Shown here: positions 39,235 to 46,624 of the stretch, piece by piece
Layout of the letters: every line of letters begins with the position of its first letter
Numbering within the stretch: position 1 is the first letter of the stretch
Virus record (IMG/VR): IMGVR_UViG_3300022707_000188
Location: 1-47,702 of that record
Origin: a virus
DNA length: 47,702 bases
Reading direction: 5' to 3' (one strand)
Translations under genes and position numbers: made by a program
Notes under the pieces: generated by a model
Told to the model about the DNA's origin: nothing
Databases searched by the model: none
What the model saw: only the letters and a program-made list of their open reading frames with translations

Positions 39235-40189
39235 CATACACAACGCCACTTTCGACGATAACTACCTAAAAAGCGTAAGGGACGGAACCTTGAAGCAGGG
39301 CCTTGGGATTGGTTGCGGCCTTGACGAGAACTTAGTCTTCAAATACGGGACTTTCAACTTAGTAATGGGGCGAAACAACGTAGGTAAAACTGATTGGCTA
39401 CTGTGGTACATGGTAGCGCTCTCTGTAAGGCATAAGATTAGCTGGTTAGTATTCTCATCGGAAAACCGTATAGGGTCGCTTAAACGTAAGATATTGCAGT
39501 TCTGGACGGGTAAAGACTTGGCTAATTTAACAGAGGATGAGTTTAATGAGGCTAATAGGAATATGAACTTTTACTTCAAATTCATAAAGACTGACAAACT
39601 CTATGAGGCTGGTGCGCTTCTGAAGATATTTGAGGAGAATAAAGAACAGTTTGATGCAGCTATAATCGACCCGTACAACTCACTCACTATTCCGAGTGGA
39701 GTTAATCAGCATTTGTACGATTATGAAGTGGCCGCAAGGATAAGGCTGTTTTGTATCAAAGAAAACAAGTCCGTTTACATTGTGGCTCATGCAGCAACAG
39801 ACTCACTCAGGAGGGTACACCCGAAAGGACATCAATATGCCGGGTTTCCGTCACCACCAAACGAAGCAGATATTGAGGGTGGTGGAAAGTGGGGGAACAA
39901 AACGGATGATTTTATTGTGATACATCGCTACACATCCCACAAAGCTGAGTGGATGTACACCCATGTTCACGTTAAGAAAGTGAGAGAGACTGAAACCGGG
40001 GGCAAGCCGACATTTATTGATGATCCGATTGTGTGTTATAGACATTTCAATTCGTTTTTAATCGACAGAAAAGATGCTATAACTGGAGAAACGAAGCCAG
40101 AGAAACCACTACCCACGGATGAGATGACTTTATTTGAGAAAGGAGAGGCAGCGATTGAGGCTGAAAAAGATGATGATTTACCATTTTAA
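39227..40189 (+). CDS. SF4/RecA-like replicative helicase ATPase
   Basis: 320 residues with a RecA core: Walker A GRNNVGKTD (48-56), the sensor-like SWLVFSSENR (71-80), Walker B FDAAIIDPYNS (141-151), and VYIVAHAATD near 195-205, then a C-terminal part with HVHVKKVRE, similar to DnaB/Twinkle-type ATPases. No N-terminal primase or DnaB domain, so it is a core-only version and may need the initiator encoded just upstream (8-base overlap) for loading. A RepA-like or RAD55-like role is the alternative. Confidence 0.78.
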   Translation: MDNIHNATFDDNYLKSVRDGTLKQGLGIGCGLDENLVFKYGTFNLVMGRNNVGKTDWLLWYMVALSVRHKISWLVFSSENRIGSLKRKILQFWTGKDLANLTEDEFNEANRNMNFYFKFIKTDKLYEAGALLKIFEENKEQFDAAIIDPYNSLTIPSGVNQHLYDYEVAARIRLFCIKENKSVYIVAHAATDSLRRVHPKGHQYAGFPSPPNEADIEGGGKWGNKTDDFIVIHRYTSHKAEWMYTHVHVKKVRETETGGKPTFIDDPIVCYRHFNSFLIDRKDAITGETKPEKPLPTDEMTLFEKGEAAIEAEKDDDLPF

Positions 40190-40200
40190 AACCAAACGAC

Positions 40201-40494
40201 ATGACTTACGACGAAGCAATAGAAAAATTTAAAGAAAAATTCAAGAAAGAACTTAAAAACACTAAGGGGAGATTTTGGATTGAAAGCGGTGAATTGTGGT
40301 ACGAGGGGTGGGCGTGTCCAGACATGAATGGATACCAACAATTCATTAACGAAATTTTAGGTCAAAAAACATATAGGGCAACTTATACCGGATATAAGGA
40401 GGTTTACGCTAAAGACGAGGAAGAAGCTAGGATATTTCTGGAATATACTAAAAGACCAACCCCGTTTCTAACTAAGGTAACAGAGGTGATATAA
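40201..40494 (+). CDS. Hypothetical protein, 97 aa
   Basis: A lysine-rich helical start (MTYDEAIEKFKEKFKKELKN) and a C-terminal segment YRATYTGYKEVYAKDEEEAR that resembles a small beta-alpha motif found in phage and plasmid proteins of the DpnD/PcfM kind. Function unknown. Joined to the next gene by TAATG. Confidence 0.65.
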   Translation: MTYDEAIEKFKEKFKKELKNTKGRFWIESGELWYEGWACPDMNGYQQFINEILGQKTYRATYTGYKEVYAKDEEEARIFLEYTKRPTPFLTKVTEVI

Positions 40495-40739
40495 TGGATG
40501 AACTAGAAATAACAAAAGCCGGAATCACCATCAACGAGATGTGTTTGAGAATCGGAAAGGCAAAAAAGGCTAAACCCTCAGATCAATTGGAAAAGGATTG
40601 GGAAAACATCATGGAAGCGCAGATAGTGTTCCGGACGTTTGAAAAGGAGTGGAGGACGTTGAGGGCGCGAAATGCAGAACTGGAGTACACGAATACGGTT
40701 TTAGCAGCAAAGAATGAGAATTTAATAAATGGATTATAA
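40494..40739 (+). CDS. Hypothetical coiled-coil protein, 81 aa
   Basis: Almost wholly helical, with heptad-like spacing in FEKEWRTLRARNAELEYTNT. The gene after has a comparable C-terminal coil, and the ends of the two (NENLINGL and KEINGL) are alike, hinting at related or duplicated small genes. No function recognised. Confidence 0.62.
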   Translation: MDELEITKAGITINEMCLRIGKAKKAKPSDQLEKDWENIMEAQIVFRTFEKEWRTLRARNAELEYTNTVLAAKNENLINGL

Positions 40740-40745
40740 ATAGCT

Positions 40746-41051
40746 ATGGGAAAATTTAGAGATTATCGAGAAGAATCAAGGACCAAATGGGGTACATCAG
40801 AGCTAAAAGAGGCTGATGGTTTAAGTATTGAACACATTAACTTAGGGTGTATGTTGAGAATTGCAGACGCTTCTGAACTGATGGCAAAAAATCATCAACG
40901 GCTAATTAATGATGTAGAAATGTATAAGCGATGGTATAACGAAGAAAGGGAAGAAAACGCCCGTTTAAGAAAGAGTAATTCGGGATTAAAAGGATGGGTA
41001 ACTAGGTTGAAAGGTGATCTTGCTTGGTTAAAAGAAATAAATGGATTATGA
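40746..41051 (+). CDS. Hypothetical coiled-coil protein, 101 aa
   Basis: Helical; a coil from about residue 58 (WYNEEREENARLRKSNSGLK) to the end. Coupled by ATGA to the small Cys-rich gene that follows. No family recognised. Confidence 0.62.
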   Translation: MGKFRDYREESRTKWGTSELKEADGLSIEHINLGCMLRIADASELMAKNHQRLINDVEMYKRWYNEEREENARLRKSNSGLKGWVTRLKGDLAWLKEINGL

Positions 41052-41185
41052 AAGAAAAAGTAAAGATTGTAAATAGTAATAGATTTTGTTCAAAGTGTGG
41101 TGAGTTTTTAGGAATGACTTGCGACCCTTTCGGACGATCAGAATGTTCAAACAAATGCCACATCAAACCGGCACCTAACAAATAG
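41048..41185 (+). CDS. Cys-knuckle miniprotein, 45 aa (paralogue 1)
   Basis: Carries RFCSKCGEFLGMTCDPFGRS followed by ECSNKC: six cysteines arranged as C-x2-C, a single C, then C-x3-C. The 44-residue protein at 47055-47189 has RYCNKCGEFLGAICDPFGRS and KCAKNC in the same arrangement, so the two are clear paralogues. Zinc binding is likely. The gene overlaps the preceding stop (ATGA). Function unknown. Confidence 0.68.
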   Translation: MKEKVKIVNSNRFCSKCGEFLGMTCDPFGRSECSNKCHIKPAPNK

Positions 41186-41189
41186 AAAT

Positions 41190-41573
41190 ATGAGTATTTG
41201 GTATGATATAGAAGATATCGATGAGCTGAGCTTTTCAGACGACCGAGAAGAAGTTCACATTAGATATAAATGCAGCGATCAGGGCAACCATTATGTGTCT
41301 GTTCCTTTTGCTTTTTTAGAACCGTTCGTTACAAACGAAAGAATCGAACAGGCCAAAGAAGAAAACGCTTTATTGGTGGATGAAGTTGAAAGGCAAAAAG
41401 GCTTGTTTAATGAAGAAAAGAATTACCATCAAAGAACCGCTAATCATCTTTTAGATGCAAACGATAAGTTAAAAGAAGGGCGGCACTATCTTATGGGAGT
41501 TGGGCCAATAGATTTAACAGTGGAAGATTGTCTTGAGGCGTTTGGATTTGGAAGAAACGGATTAGGAGGATGA
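41190..41573 (+). CDS. Hypothetical protein with coiled coil, 127 aa
   Basis: A beta-rich start (SFSDDREEVHIRYKCSDQGN) and a long helix ERIEQAKEENALLVDEVERQ. Not recognised. Its end overlaps the next gene by ATGA; an AGGAGG lies right before that ATG, one of the few Shine-Dalgarno-like strings here. Confidence 0.65.
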   Translation: MSIWYDIEDIDELSFSDDREEVHIRYKCSDQGNHYVSVPFAFLEPFVTNERIEQAKEENALLVDEVERQKGLFNEEKNYHQRTANHLLDANDKLKEGRHYLMGVGPIDLTVEDCLEAFGFGRNGLGG

Positions 41574-41734
41574 GGGCCATAGCATTATGCGTAATTATCA
41601 TTGTCCTTTGGGCCATCGATGAATACCTTGCTCAAACTCCACAAAGCAATGAGATTGACAGGCCGGATTTAAGAATAGAGAAAAGAGAACAAGCAATTTG
41701 CGGATGCGTCAGTTGCACAAAACCTAAATTATGA
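41570..41734 (+). CDS. Small membrane or secreted Cys protein, 54 aa
   Basis: The N-terminal MRAIALCVIIIVLWAIDEYL is a membrane anchor or uncleaved signal; the remainder is charged and ends in ICGCVSCTKPKL, with a C-x-C-x2-C cluster. Coupled at both ends by ATGA overlaps, which supports expression. It could be an envelope-located early protein. Family not recognised. Confidence 0.55.
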   Translation: MRAIALCVIIIVLWAIDEYLAQTPQSNEIDRPDLRIEKREQAICGCVSCTKPKL

Positions 41735-41946
41735 GTGAAGAAAAAGATAAAATAGAAAACCCAGAAGCATTTCCACATCCAGAGTATCATGAGATTTTTG
41801 GAATGTCTCTTAGAGATTATTTTGCAGCTAAAGCAATGCAAGCTCTTAAAACTAACGAGACAAAATGGCTATCGAATTATAGTGATTTAGCAGAATTCGC
41901 TTATGAAATTGCAGACGCTATGCTAAAAGAAAGGATGAAGAAATGA
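41731..41946 (+). CDS. Conserved phage protein, 71 aa
   Basis: The stretch IFGMSLRDYFAAKAMQAL followed by LAEFAYEIADAMLKERMKK is the pattern of a short protein widespread in tailed phages (G-M-S/T-L-R-D-Y-F-A-A ... A-Y-x-x-A-D-A-M-L), always of unknown function. Start overlaps the preceding stop. Confidence 0.75.
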   Translation: MSEEKDKIENPEAFPHPEYHEIFGMSLRDYFAAKAMQALKTNETKWLSNYSDLAEFAYEIADAMLKERMKK

Positions 41947-42128
41947 TACATCGAGGAACCTCACTGAGCCCCACCAAGAGCACCAATTGGTATTGTGGAC
42001 TCATCGACAAATGGAAGATGTTTAACCGTCACCAAAGGCTCGACAATCATCCACAGATGTCATTTGATATGTGGTGTGTAAATGCGAATATTGATTTATC
42101 AGGGAAGACGTTGGTTAAAATTACATAA
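41943..42128 (+). CDS. Hypothetical protein, 61 aa
   Basis: Starts by ATGA overlap. Polar, with several Trp and Cys residues (TNWYCGLIDKWKMF and FDMWCVNANI). Its end overlaps the -33 region of the next promoter. No family recognised. Confidence 0.5.
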   Translation: MIHRGTSLSPTKSTNWYCGLIDKWKMFNRHQRLDNHPQMSFDMWCVNANIDLSGKTLVKIT

Positions 42129-42141
42129 ATGTGTATATTTG
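42111..42141 (+). promoter_or_regulatory. Promoter (TTG-N20-TATATTTG)
   Basis: TTG at 42111-42113 and TATATTTG at 42134-42141 are 20 bases apart. The sequence before the -7 box, AAATGTGTATATT, resembles AAATGTTGTGTATATT of the 34.3 kb promoter, so the same factor might touch both. Confidence 0.6.
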
Positions 42142-42202
42142 AGTCGGAGTCCACTACTTAGCGGTGTGGTTAAACGAGGTAACGCATTTCCTGCTCCGAT
42201 TC
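42141..42202 (+). ncRNA. Stem-loop leader RNA (element C)
   Basis: AGTCGGAG (42142-42149) pairs with CTCCGATT (42194-42201, one G-U), and G42141 can add a pair with C42202. The 44-base interior holds CCAC/GTGG, the hairpin GTTA-AACGAGG-TAAC (42169-42183) and TTCCT. The stem starts at the very end of the -7 box, as in element B. A poor U tract follows (TTCTTATA), so it is more a leader than a terminator. The homing endonuclease gene begins 31 bases later. Confidence 0.45.
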
Positions 42203-42233
42203 TTATAAACAAATGCGTACAAAAATGCGAACA

Positions 42234-42728
42234 ATGTCAAAAGAAATTTGGAAAGACGTGTCCGGTTACGAGGGTTATTATCAAGCTAGTAATTTGGGCA
42301 GAATAAAATCACTAAAAAGGAAAAACAAAAAAGGAAAAATATTAAAGCCATGGATTAGTTGTCATGGATATAAATGTGTTAGGCTGTCTAAAAATGGACA
42401 ACTGAAGTCTTTTTCTGTACACCAATTGATAGCGATTGCTTTTTTAGGACACAAAAGATGCGGCCTTAAAAGAGTGATAGATCATATTAACAATATTAAA
42501 CACGACAATAGGTTAGAGAATTTACAAATTGTTTCCCATAGATACAATTGTTCAAAGGACCAGAAAGGAACCTCTAAGTATGTAGGGGCTAGTTGGTGTT
42601 CAAAAAGAAGAATGTGGGCTTCAGCCATTCAGTTGGACAGGAAATCAAAACATTTAGGATATTATGATTCGGAGGAACAGGCGCACGAAGCGTATAACGA
42701 GGCTTTAATCGCGCATACAGAAAAATGA
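42234..42728 (+). CDS. NUMOD4-HNH-AP2 homing endonuclease
   Basis: The start is set at the ATG that begins MSKEIWKDVSGYEGYYQASN, the NUMOD4 motif; ATG 42213 would add seven residues. HNH core: VHQLIAIAFLGHKR, RVIDHINNIKHDNRLENLQI. The C-terminal GTSKYVGASWCSKRRMWASA to HLGYYDSEEQAHEAYNEAL is an AP2 DNA-binding domain. Complete and probably active nicking or cutting enzyme that spreads itself. It lies free-standing, not inside an intron that I can see. Confidence 0.88.
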   Translation: MSKEIWKDVSGYEGYYQASNLGRIKSLKRKNKKGKILKPWISCHGYKCVRLSKNGQLKSFSVHQLIAIAFLGHKRCGLKRVIDHINNIKHDNRLENLQIVSHRYNCSKDQKGTSKYVGASWCSKRRMWASAIQLDRKSKHLGYYDSEEQAHEAYNEALIAHTEK

Positions 42729-42946
42729 GCTACAAAGACAATATACGGACTCACGAAGCAATAGACGCCCTCTTATTCGACTTGGCAAAAGTTGGAGCAA
42801 ATACCGGCACTGATTCAACAGAGGATGAATTGTGGCACGCTGACAATGACCGGAAAGTGATTATAAAGAAAATACGCGACCTAGACGAAGAATATTATTG
42901 GTCTACATGGGGTCAATTTTTAACAGATAAAACAGAAGAAGAATGA
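42725..42946 (+). CDS. Hypothetical protein, 73 aa
   Basis: An acidic helical protein (THEAIDALLFDLAKVGANTG). ATGA overlaps on both sides. Not recognised. Confidence 0.62.
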   Translation: MSYKDNIRTHEAIDALLFDLAKVGANTGTDSTEDELWHADNDRKVIIKKIRDLDEEYYWSTWGQFLTDKTEEE

Positions 42947-43257
42947 GAAATATCAGTTTAGACGAAATTGCAAATAGGATTGTTAATGTTGTCTTAGACA
43001 GCCCATATATTAATAAAGAATCTCTTGAGAATAAAATTCGATCTATCCTTAAAATTTGGATCAAACAAACCGATTCTTTTAAAAGTCAAAAAGCTGATTT
43101 ACCTAGACTACAATTTACCATAGAAAAAGAGGAATTTGAAAAACACTTTTGGAAAAATCAAGTAAAGGAACTCGTGACAGAAGACAAAATGCAGGAATAT
43201 TACCAGAAAAGCAATAAAGCTTTAGAGGATAGTGGATTTAAAAAAGTAGAATCATGA
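42943..43257 (+). CDS. Hypothetical protein, 104 aa
   Basis: Helical and charged, with a first helix ISLDEIANRIVNVVLDSPYI and a Lys/Glu-rich second half. ATGA overlap with the exonuclease gene after it. No family recognised. Confidence 0.63.
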   Translation: MRNISLDEIANRIVNVVLDSPYINKESLENKIRSILKIWIKQTDSFKSQKADLPRLQFTIEKEEFEKHFWKNQVKELVTEDKMQEYYQKSNKALEDSGFKKVES

Positions 43258-43841
43258 AAACAATTTTAATATTAGATATCGAGACAACAGGATTTCTCAA
43301 TAATGGAGGAAAGATCGTTGAGATCGGAATAGTAGAGCTAAACCTTGAATTTGGTGAAATGAAAATCATCTACGATAAGATGTGCCATGAGCGCCCAATA
43401 ACCAAAAAGGAGGTTGAAAAGGCTTGGATCATTGAAAACTCAGATATGACCGTTGAGGATGTCCAGAACTCACAACAACTAAAAGAGCAGCAAGAGGAAA
43501 TTCAGGAAATAATCAACCGCTATCCACTTGGAGCAACAGCCTTCAACAATGAGTTTGACTTTGGGTTCCTAGAAGATCGAGGATTTACATTCCCTAAGAA
43601 ACTAGACTGCCCAATGAAGCTATCGACCAATATCTGTAAACTACCAAACAAGAACAATAAACCGGGGTATAAATGGCCGAAGGTGGAGGAAGCGCATGAG
43701 TTCTTCTTTGGAGAGGTTGGGTATGTGGAGGCTCATCGTGGTGCTGACGATGCCTTACATGAAGCGGAAATCGTTTTGGAGCTGTTTAAAAGAGGTATAT
43801 TCAAGGTTGAGGGTGTGGAATTGGCTGATTGCTCGTTATGA
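43254..43841 (+). CDS. DnaQ-like 3'-5' exonuclease
   Basis: 195 residues. Motif I ILDIETTGF (D8, E10), motif II GATAFNNEFDFGFLED (N and D near 98-102), and motif III EAHRGADDALHEA (H and D near 160-166) define the DEDDh group. It may proofread for the host polymerase, trim recombination ends or degrade RNA/DNA of the host. A free-standing exonuclease without a phage polymerase is common. Followed by a homing endonuclease gene starting inside its stop. Confidence 0.87.
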   Translation: MKTILILDIETTGFLNNGGKIVEIGIVELNLEFGEMKIIYDKMCHERPITKKEVEKAWIIENSDMTVEDVQNSQQLKEQQEEIQEIINRYPLGATAFNNEFDFGFLEDRGFTFPKKLDCPMKLSTNICKLPNKNNKPGYKWPKVEEAHEFFFGEVGYVEAHRGADDALHEAEIVLELFKRGIFKVEGVELADCSL

Positions 43842-44374
43842 ATGATTTTTGGAAAGACATCAAAGGATATGAAGGGGTGTACCGCGCATCAAGGTCTGGA
43901 AAGATTAAATCGTTATCCAGAAGGATACGATTTATCCACTCGTCAACCAAGACTGAATGCTTTAGACAGTCAAAAGAAAAGATGATGATCGGCAGCATTG
44001 GTTCTGGAGGATATTTAATGGTTGCGTTGAGCAACGGAAAGGAGCCTAAATATATAAGAATCCATCAAATAATTGCCGAAACTTTTCTTGATTATGCTCC
44101 AGATGGAAATAGAAAAATTGTCATTGATCATATTGATGAAGACAAACTCAACAATGCTGATTGGAACCTAAGAATTGTTACTAATCGGTTTAACTGCACT
44201 AGGAATCCAAAAGGAAAGTCTAATCTTGTTGGGGCTCAATGGTGCAATACATCAAAAAAGTGGAAATCACAAGTCAGATATAACGGGAAAAGAATTTATG
44301 TTGGAAGTTTCAATACAGATTTAGAAGCGCACAATGCTTACAAATCAAAATTAGTTGAATTAAATGAGGTGTAA
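43838..44374 (+). CDS. NUMOD4-HNH-AP2 homing endonuclease (second copy)
   Basis: The start is the ATG overlapping the exonuclease stop. MNDFWKDIKGYEGVYRASRS is NUMOD4; IHQIIAETFLDYAP and KIVIDHIDEDKLNNADWNLR the HNH core; SNLVGAQWCNTSKKWKSQVR to YVGSFNTDLEAHNAYKSKL the AP2 domain. The same domain order as the protein at 42234 and similar length, but divergent enough to suggest separate arrival or old duplication. It splits the DnaQ-like gene from NinG. Confidence 0.86.
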   Translation: MNDFWKDIKGYEGVYRASRSGKIKSLSRRIRFIHSSTKTECFRQSKEKMMIGSIGSGGYLMVALSNGKEPKYIRIHQIIAETFLDYAPDGNRKIVIDHIDEDKLNNADWNLRIVTNRFNCTRNPKGKSNLVGAQWCNTSKKWKSQVRYNGKRIYVGSFNTDLEAHNAYKSKLVELNEV

Positions 44375-45035
44375 AGAATGTAAACAGAAGTTCGAACAGT
44401 ACGAGTTCAACAACAAATACTGTAGAAATATTGATTGCCAGACGGCCAAAGGAATGTTCAAGCTTGGCAAGATCAAGGAGAAAGAGAAAAAGTCCTGGGA
44501 CAAAAGAAAGGCCGAAATGAAGTTCGAGATAGCAACTCATGGCGAGATAGCAAAAACGCTTCAAAATCCAATCAACCACATTGCCAGATTAATCGACAAA
44601 GGTCATCCGTGTATGATGTGTGGAAAGCCAATCAAGAAAGATTTCGGATGTCATTATCATTCAGTTGGTTCAAATTCAACACTCAGATTCAATCTTCTAA
44701 ATGTCTGGTCAGGCTGTTATTCATGCAATGGAATGAAGGGGGGAAATATCCCGGGCTATGATATTCAGATAGTCGGAATGTACGGAAAGAAAAAGTGGGA
44801 ATATATCAAGTTCGATTTAGTGAGAGAAACCGATCCACTTCATCTGTCAAAAGAAGAGATGAAAGAACTTGCTGCAAAGGCCAGGACCATCGTTAAAGAG
44901 CTTCAAAAGCTCAACATGATATATCCTGTACAAATGCGATGGAAGATGCGAGAGAAGCTAAATGAGAGGCTAGGAATCTACACTAAGACTGAACAGCCAA
45001 AAGAAGAATCTGACCAAAAAACTCTATTCGAGTAA
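44364..45035 (+). CDS. ninG: NinG-like recombination protein
   Basis: 223 residues. Matches lambda NinG (Rap, 204 residues): a zinc-binding start CKECKQKFEQYEFNNKYC, a central helix KAEMKFEIATHGEIAKTLQN with INHIARLIDKGHPCMMCGKP, and HYHSVGSNSTLRFNLLNVWS with the CYSCNG motif. Rap-type proteins cut recombination joints and aid RecBCD-independent exchange. Its last 12 bases overlap the convergent lysin gene. Confidence 0.88.
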   Translation: MRCKECKQKFEQYEFNNKYCRNIDCQTAKGMFKLGKIKEKEKKSWDKRKAEMKFEIATHGEIAKTLQNPINHIARLIDKGHPCMMCGKPIKKDFGCHYHSVGSNSTLRFNLLNVWSGCYSCNGMKGGNIPGYDIQIVGMYGKKKWEYIKFDLVRETDPLHLSKEEMKELAAKARTIVKELQKLNMIYPVQMRWKMREKLNERLGIYTKTEQPKEESDQKTLFE

Positions 45036-45566
45036 TAGTTGACCCACTCCTTCACCAAGAAGTATATTCGGTTTTTTCGATGGTATCAGTTGAGTTCTAA
45101 GTGAATAATCACTATTTCCGCTATACTGTTGTAGATTCGACAGTTCAATTTCACAACGTCCAGGTGACCATAAATAAGGCTCAGGGTGCCGTCTTCCGAT
45201 AGCATAAAACTCAGAACAGAATATCTTATCATCCGCATTCTTCTTCAGTTTATCGAATCGATTACGAAGAATGTTGAGTATAGCCTTTAGGTCATATTCC
45301 TTGCCCATATAAGTCTCCAGCAAATCAAAGTCGAAGAAGTCATCCGGAACAGTGTAAATCAAAAGAAATGTCCCTTCTCTACCTATCTTCCAATCTTCAA
45401 AGCTTATTTTACGGACACCAACCTTGAAGGCTGCTTCCCATATTTCTCCATCCTTCAGTATTGCGATATGATCGAAAGGGTAGTGCTGCTTAGTCCGGTT
45501 CAATAAATTAGCAATAGCCATAAAATTAGCCTCAAGTGGATCATAGGTTAAAATTACTTGAGTCAT
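45024..45566 (-). CDS. NlpC/P60-type (YiiX-like) peptidase, lysin candidate
   Basis: 180 residues of the permuted papain fold: PFDHIAILKDGEIWEAAFKV near 30-49 gives the histidine, and DKIFCSEFYAIGRRH near 113-127 the catalytic cysteine. Such enzymes cut peptide bonds in peptidoglycan stems or lipoprotein amides. It is coupled by ATGA to the M15 peptidase gene, and both are read against the rest of this region, fitting a lysis unit. No signal peptide, so release through a holin would be needed. An alternative role is injection through the tail. Confidence 0.68.
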   Translation of the reverse strand: MTQVILTYDPLEANFMAIANLLNRTKQHYPFDHIAILKDGEIWEAAFKVGVRKISFEDWKIGREGTFLLIYTVPDDFFDFDLLETYMGKEYDLKAILNILRNRFDKLKKNADDKIFCSEFYAIGRRHPEPYLWSPGRCEIELSNLQQYSGNSDYSLRTQLIPSKKPNILLGEGVGQLLLE

Positions 45567-46027
45567 ATCTTGTGTAAAATTTTGTGATAATCAGCACTCT
45601 TCCAGTTACTTGAATTATCACTTAAAAACAGTTGTTGTTTAGACGCTTTGTAATCGCAATGAATGAATCGAGCATTAGGATAAACAGCGATGCGCGTATA
45701 TTCCGTTAAATCGACTATCAGCTTAAACAGATCTTCAAAATTACCGTCAGTTTCATGCTTTTCAACACCTCCAATAGTCCAATCAACAGCTCCTTTACTC
45801 TTTTTCAAGAAGACGTGTTGAGACTTTCCTGACCTACCTCTAGCCAGCTCCCACAGATAATGTCTCCATCCTGAATGTTGAGAAACAAAGATAGCCTCAC
45901 CAAGAGCCTCTCTGACCGGATTCATTGGTAAAATGTGGTGTAATAGGATTTTATCTGCAACGTCTTGAGGAACGTCAACGGACTTGTCGATACATAGCTC
46001 TGAAATAGTGAAATAGTTCTTGCTCAT
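45563..46027 (-). CDS. M15-type peptidoglycan peptidase, endolysin candidate
   Basis: 154 residues, the size of a stand-alone M15A lysin. NYFTISELCIDKSVDVPQDV and HHILPMNPVREALGEAIFVS match the family start; metal ligands are in SQHVF (about 88-92), GAVDW (98-102) and FIHCDY (about 125-130). It cleaves D-Ala or meso-diaminopimelate cross-links. Its ATG lies four bases after a TAATTTAG box on the minus strand. Confidence 0.82.
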   Translation of the reverse strand: MSKNYFTISELCIDKSVDVPQDVADKILLHHILPMNPVREALGEAIFVSQHSGWRHYLWELARGRSGKSQHVFLKKSKGAVDWTIGGVEKHETDGNFEDLFKLIVDLTEYTRIAVYPNARFIHCDYKASKQQLFLSDNSSNWKSADYHKILHKI

Positions 46028-46031
46028 GGGT

Positions 46032-46039
46032 CTAAATTA
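46032..46039 (-). promoter_or_regulatory. -7 box for the lysin operon
   Basis: Read on the minus strand: TAATTTAG, one mismatch from TAnnTTTG, four bases before the ATG. The longer stretch TTTTTTGTAATTTAG resembles the box region of the ribbon-helix-helix gene (TTTTTGTAAATTGC), but the 24-base block is absent. Confidence 0.4.
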
Positions 46040-46063
46040 CAAAAAATGATTACATTGTGCCAT

Positions 46064-46149
46064 TGTTAGCTACGAATCAAATTTTCATATAGGGTTTTAA
46101 TTAGATCATTCGAGAGTCGTCATCTTGTAGCTAACAAGGGCGGCTCTCG
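46064..46149 (+). promoter_or_regulatory. Alternative-hairpin leader
   Basis: TGTTAGCTAC (46064-46073) is the exact inverse of GTAGCTAACA (46127-46136), a 10-bp stem. The same second arm also forms CTTGT-AGCTA-ACAAG (46124-46138) inside a 9-bp stem CGAGAGTCG/CGGCTCTCG (46111-46119/46141-46149). The two folds exclude each other, as in a switch or attenuator. The next ATG is at 46173. Confidence 0.5.
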
Positions 46150-46172
46150 GTGATCGCTAAATACAAAAAGGA

Positions 46173-46361
46173 ATGGAAATATCATTTAATTATCAAGACA
46201 AAACTAACCTCGTACAAATGACGGTTACGTTCGACAATCAGAAGCAAATCAATGACCTTTGGAAGCTTTTAACCGTCTCGGATGACGTAAAGGAGTTGAG
46301 AACAGCTTTACTCAAGCAAGTCGATATGAGCATCGAGCCAAAGGAGGATGAAGAAGAATAA
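46173..46361 (+). CDS. Hypothetical protein, 62 aa
   Basis: Beta start (EISFNYQDKTNLVQMTVTFD) and a helical second half ending in an acidic tail. Not recognised. It lies below the alternative-hairpin leader. Confidence 0.62.
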   Translation: MEISFNYQDKTNLVQMTVTFDNQKQINDLWKLLTVSDDVKELRTALLKQVDMSIEPKEDEEE

Positions 46362-46396
46362 GCGTATTTGCTAACTCAAAGATTAAACAGAATATT

Positions 46397-46618
46397 ATGA
46401 AGAAAGTAGTAACATTTATATTATTTGTAATCGTGACAGTATTATCATTAGGCTTTCATTTGGGATGGTGGTGGTTTTTATTTCCCACTTTATCTAAAGA
46501 TCAAGTCGATCCAGTTCAAGGCGTTTGGTTTGGGTACTTATTATTTACAATACTGACAATAGTTATGCCCTTTGTTTTTTACGGATGGTTTAAAACAGGA
46601 CGATTTAAAACGCCATAA
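46397..46618 (+). CDS. Small membrane protein, two TM helices
   Basis: 73 residues: helix one at 4-32 (VVTFILFVIVTVLSLGFHLG, Trp-rich end), helix two at 46-66 (YLLFTILTIVMPFVFYGWF). No family recognised; with the lysin pair about 0.4 kb away it is an alternative holin candidate. Its stop is in frame with the next small gene, only two codons away. Confidence 0.6.
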   Translation: MKKVVTFILFVIVTVLSLGFHLGWWWFLFPTLSKDQVDPVQGVWFGYLLFTILTIVMPFVFYGWFKTGRFKTP

Positions 46619-46624
46619 AAGCCC

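Noticed and set aside
42082-42306. 74-codon frame across the 42.1 kb promoter and element C
   Set aside because: It would run through a promoter and a stem-loop and into the NUMOD4 gene in another frame; product has no motif. The promoter reading explains the sequence better.
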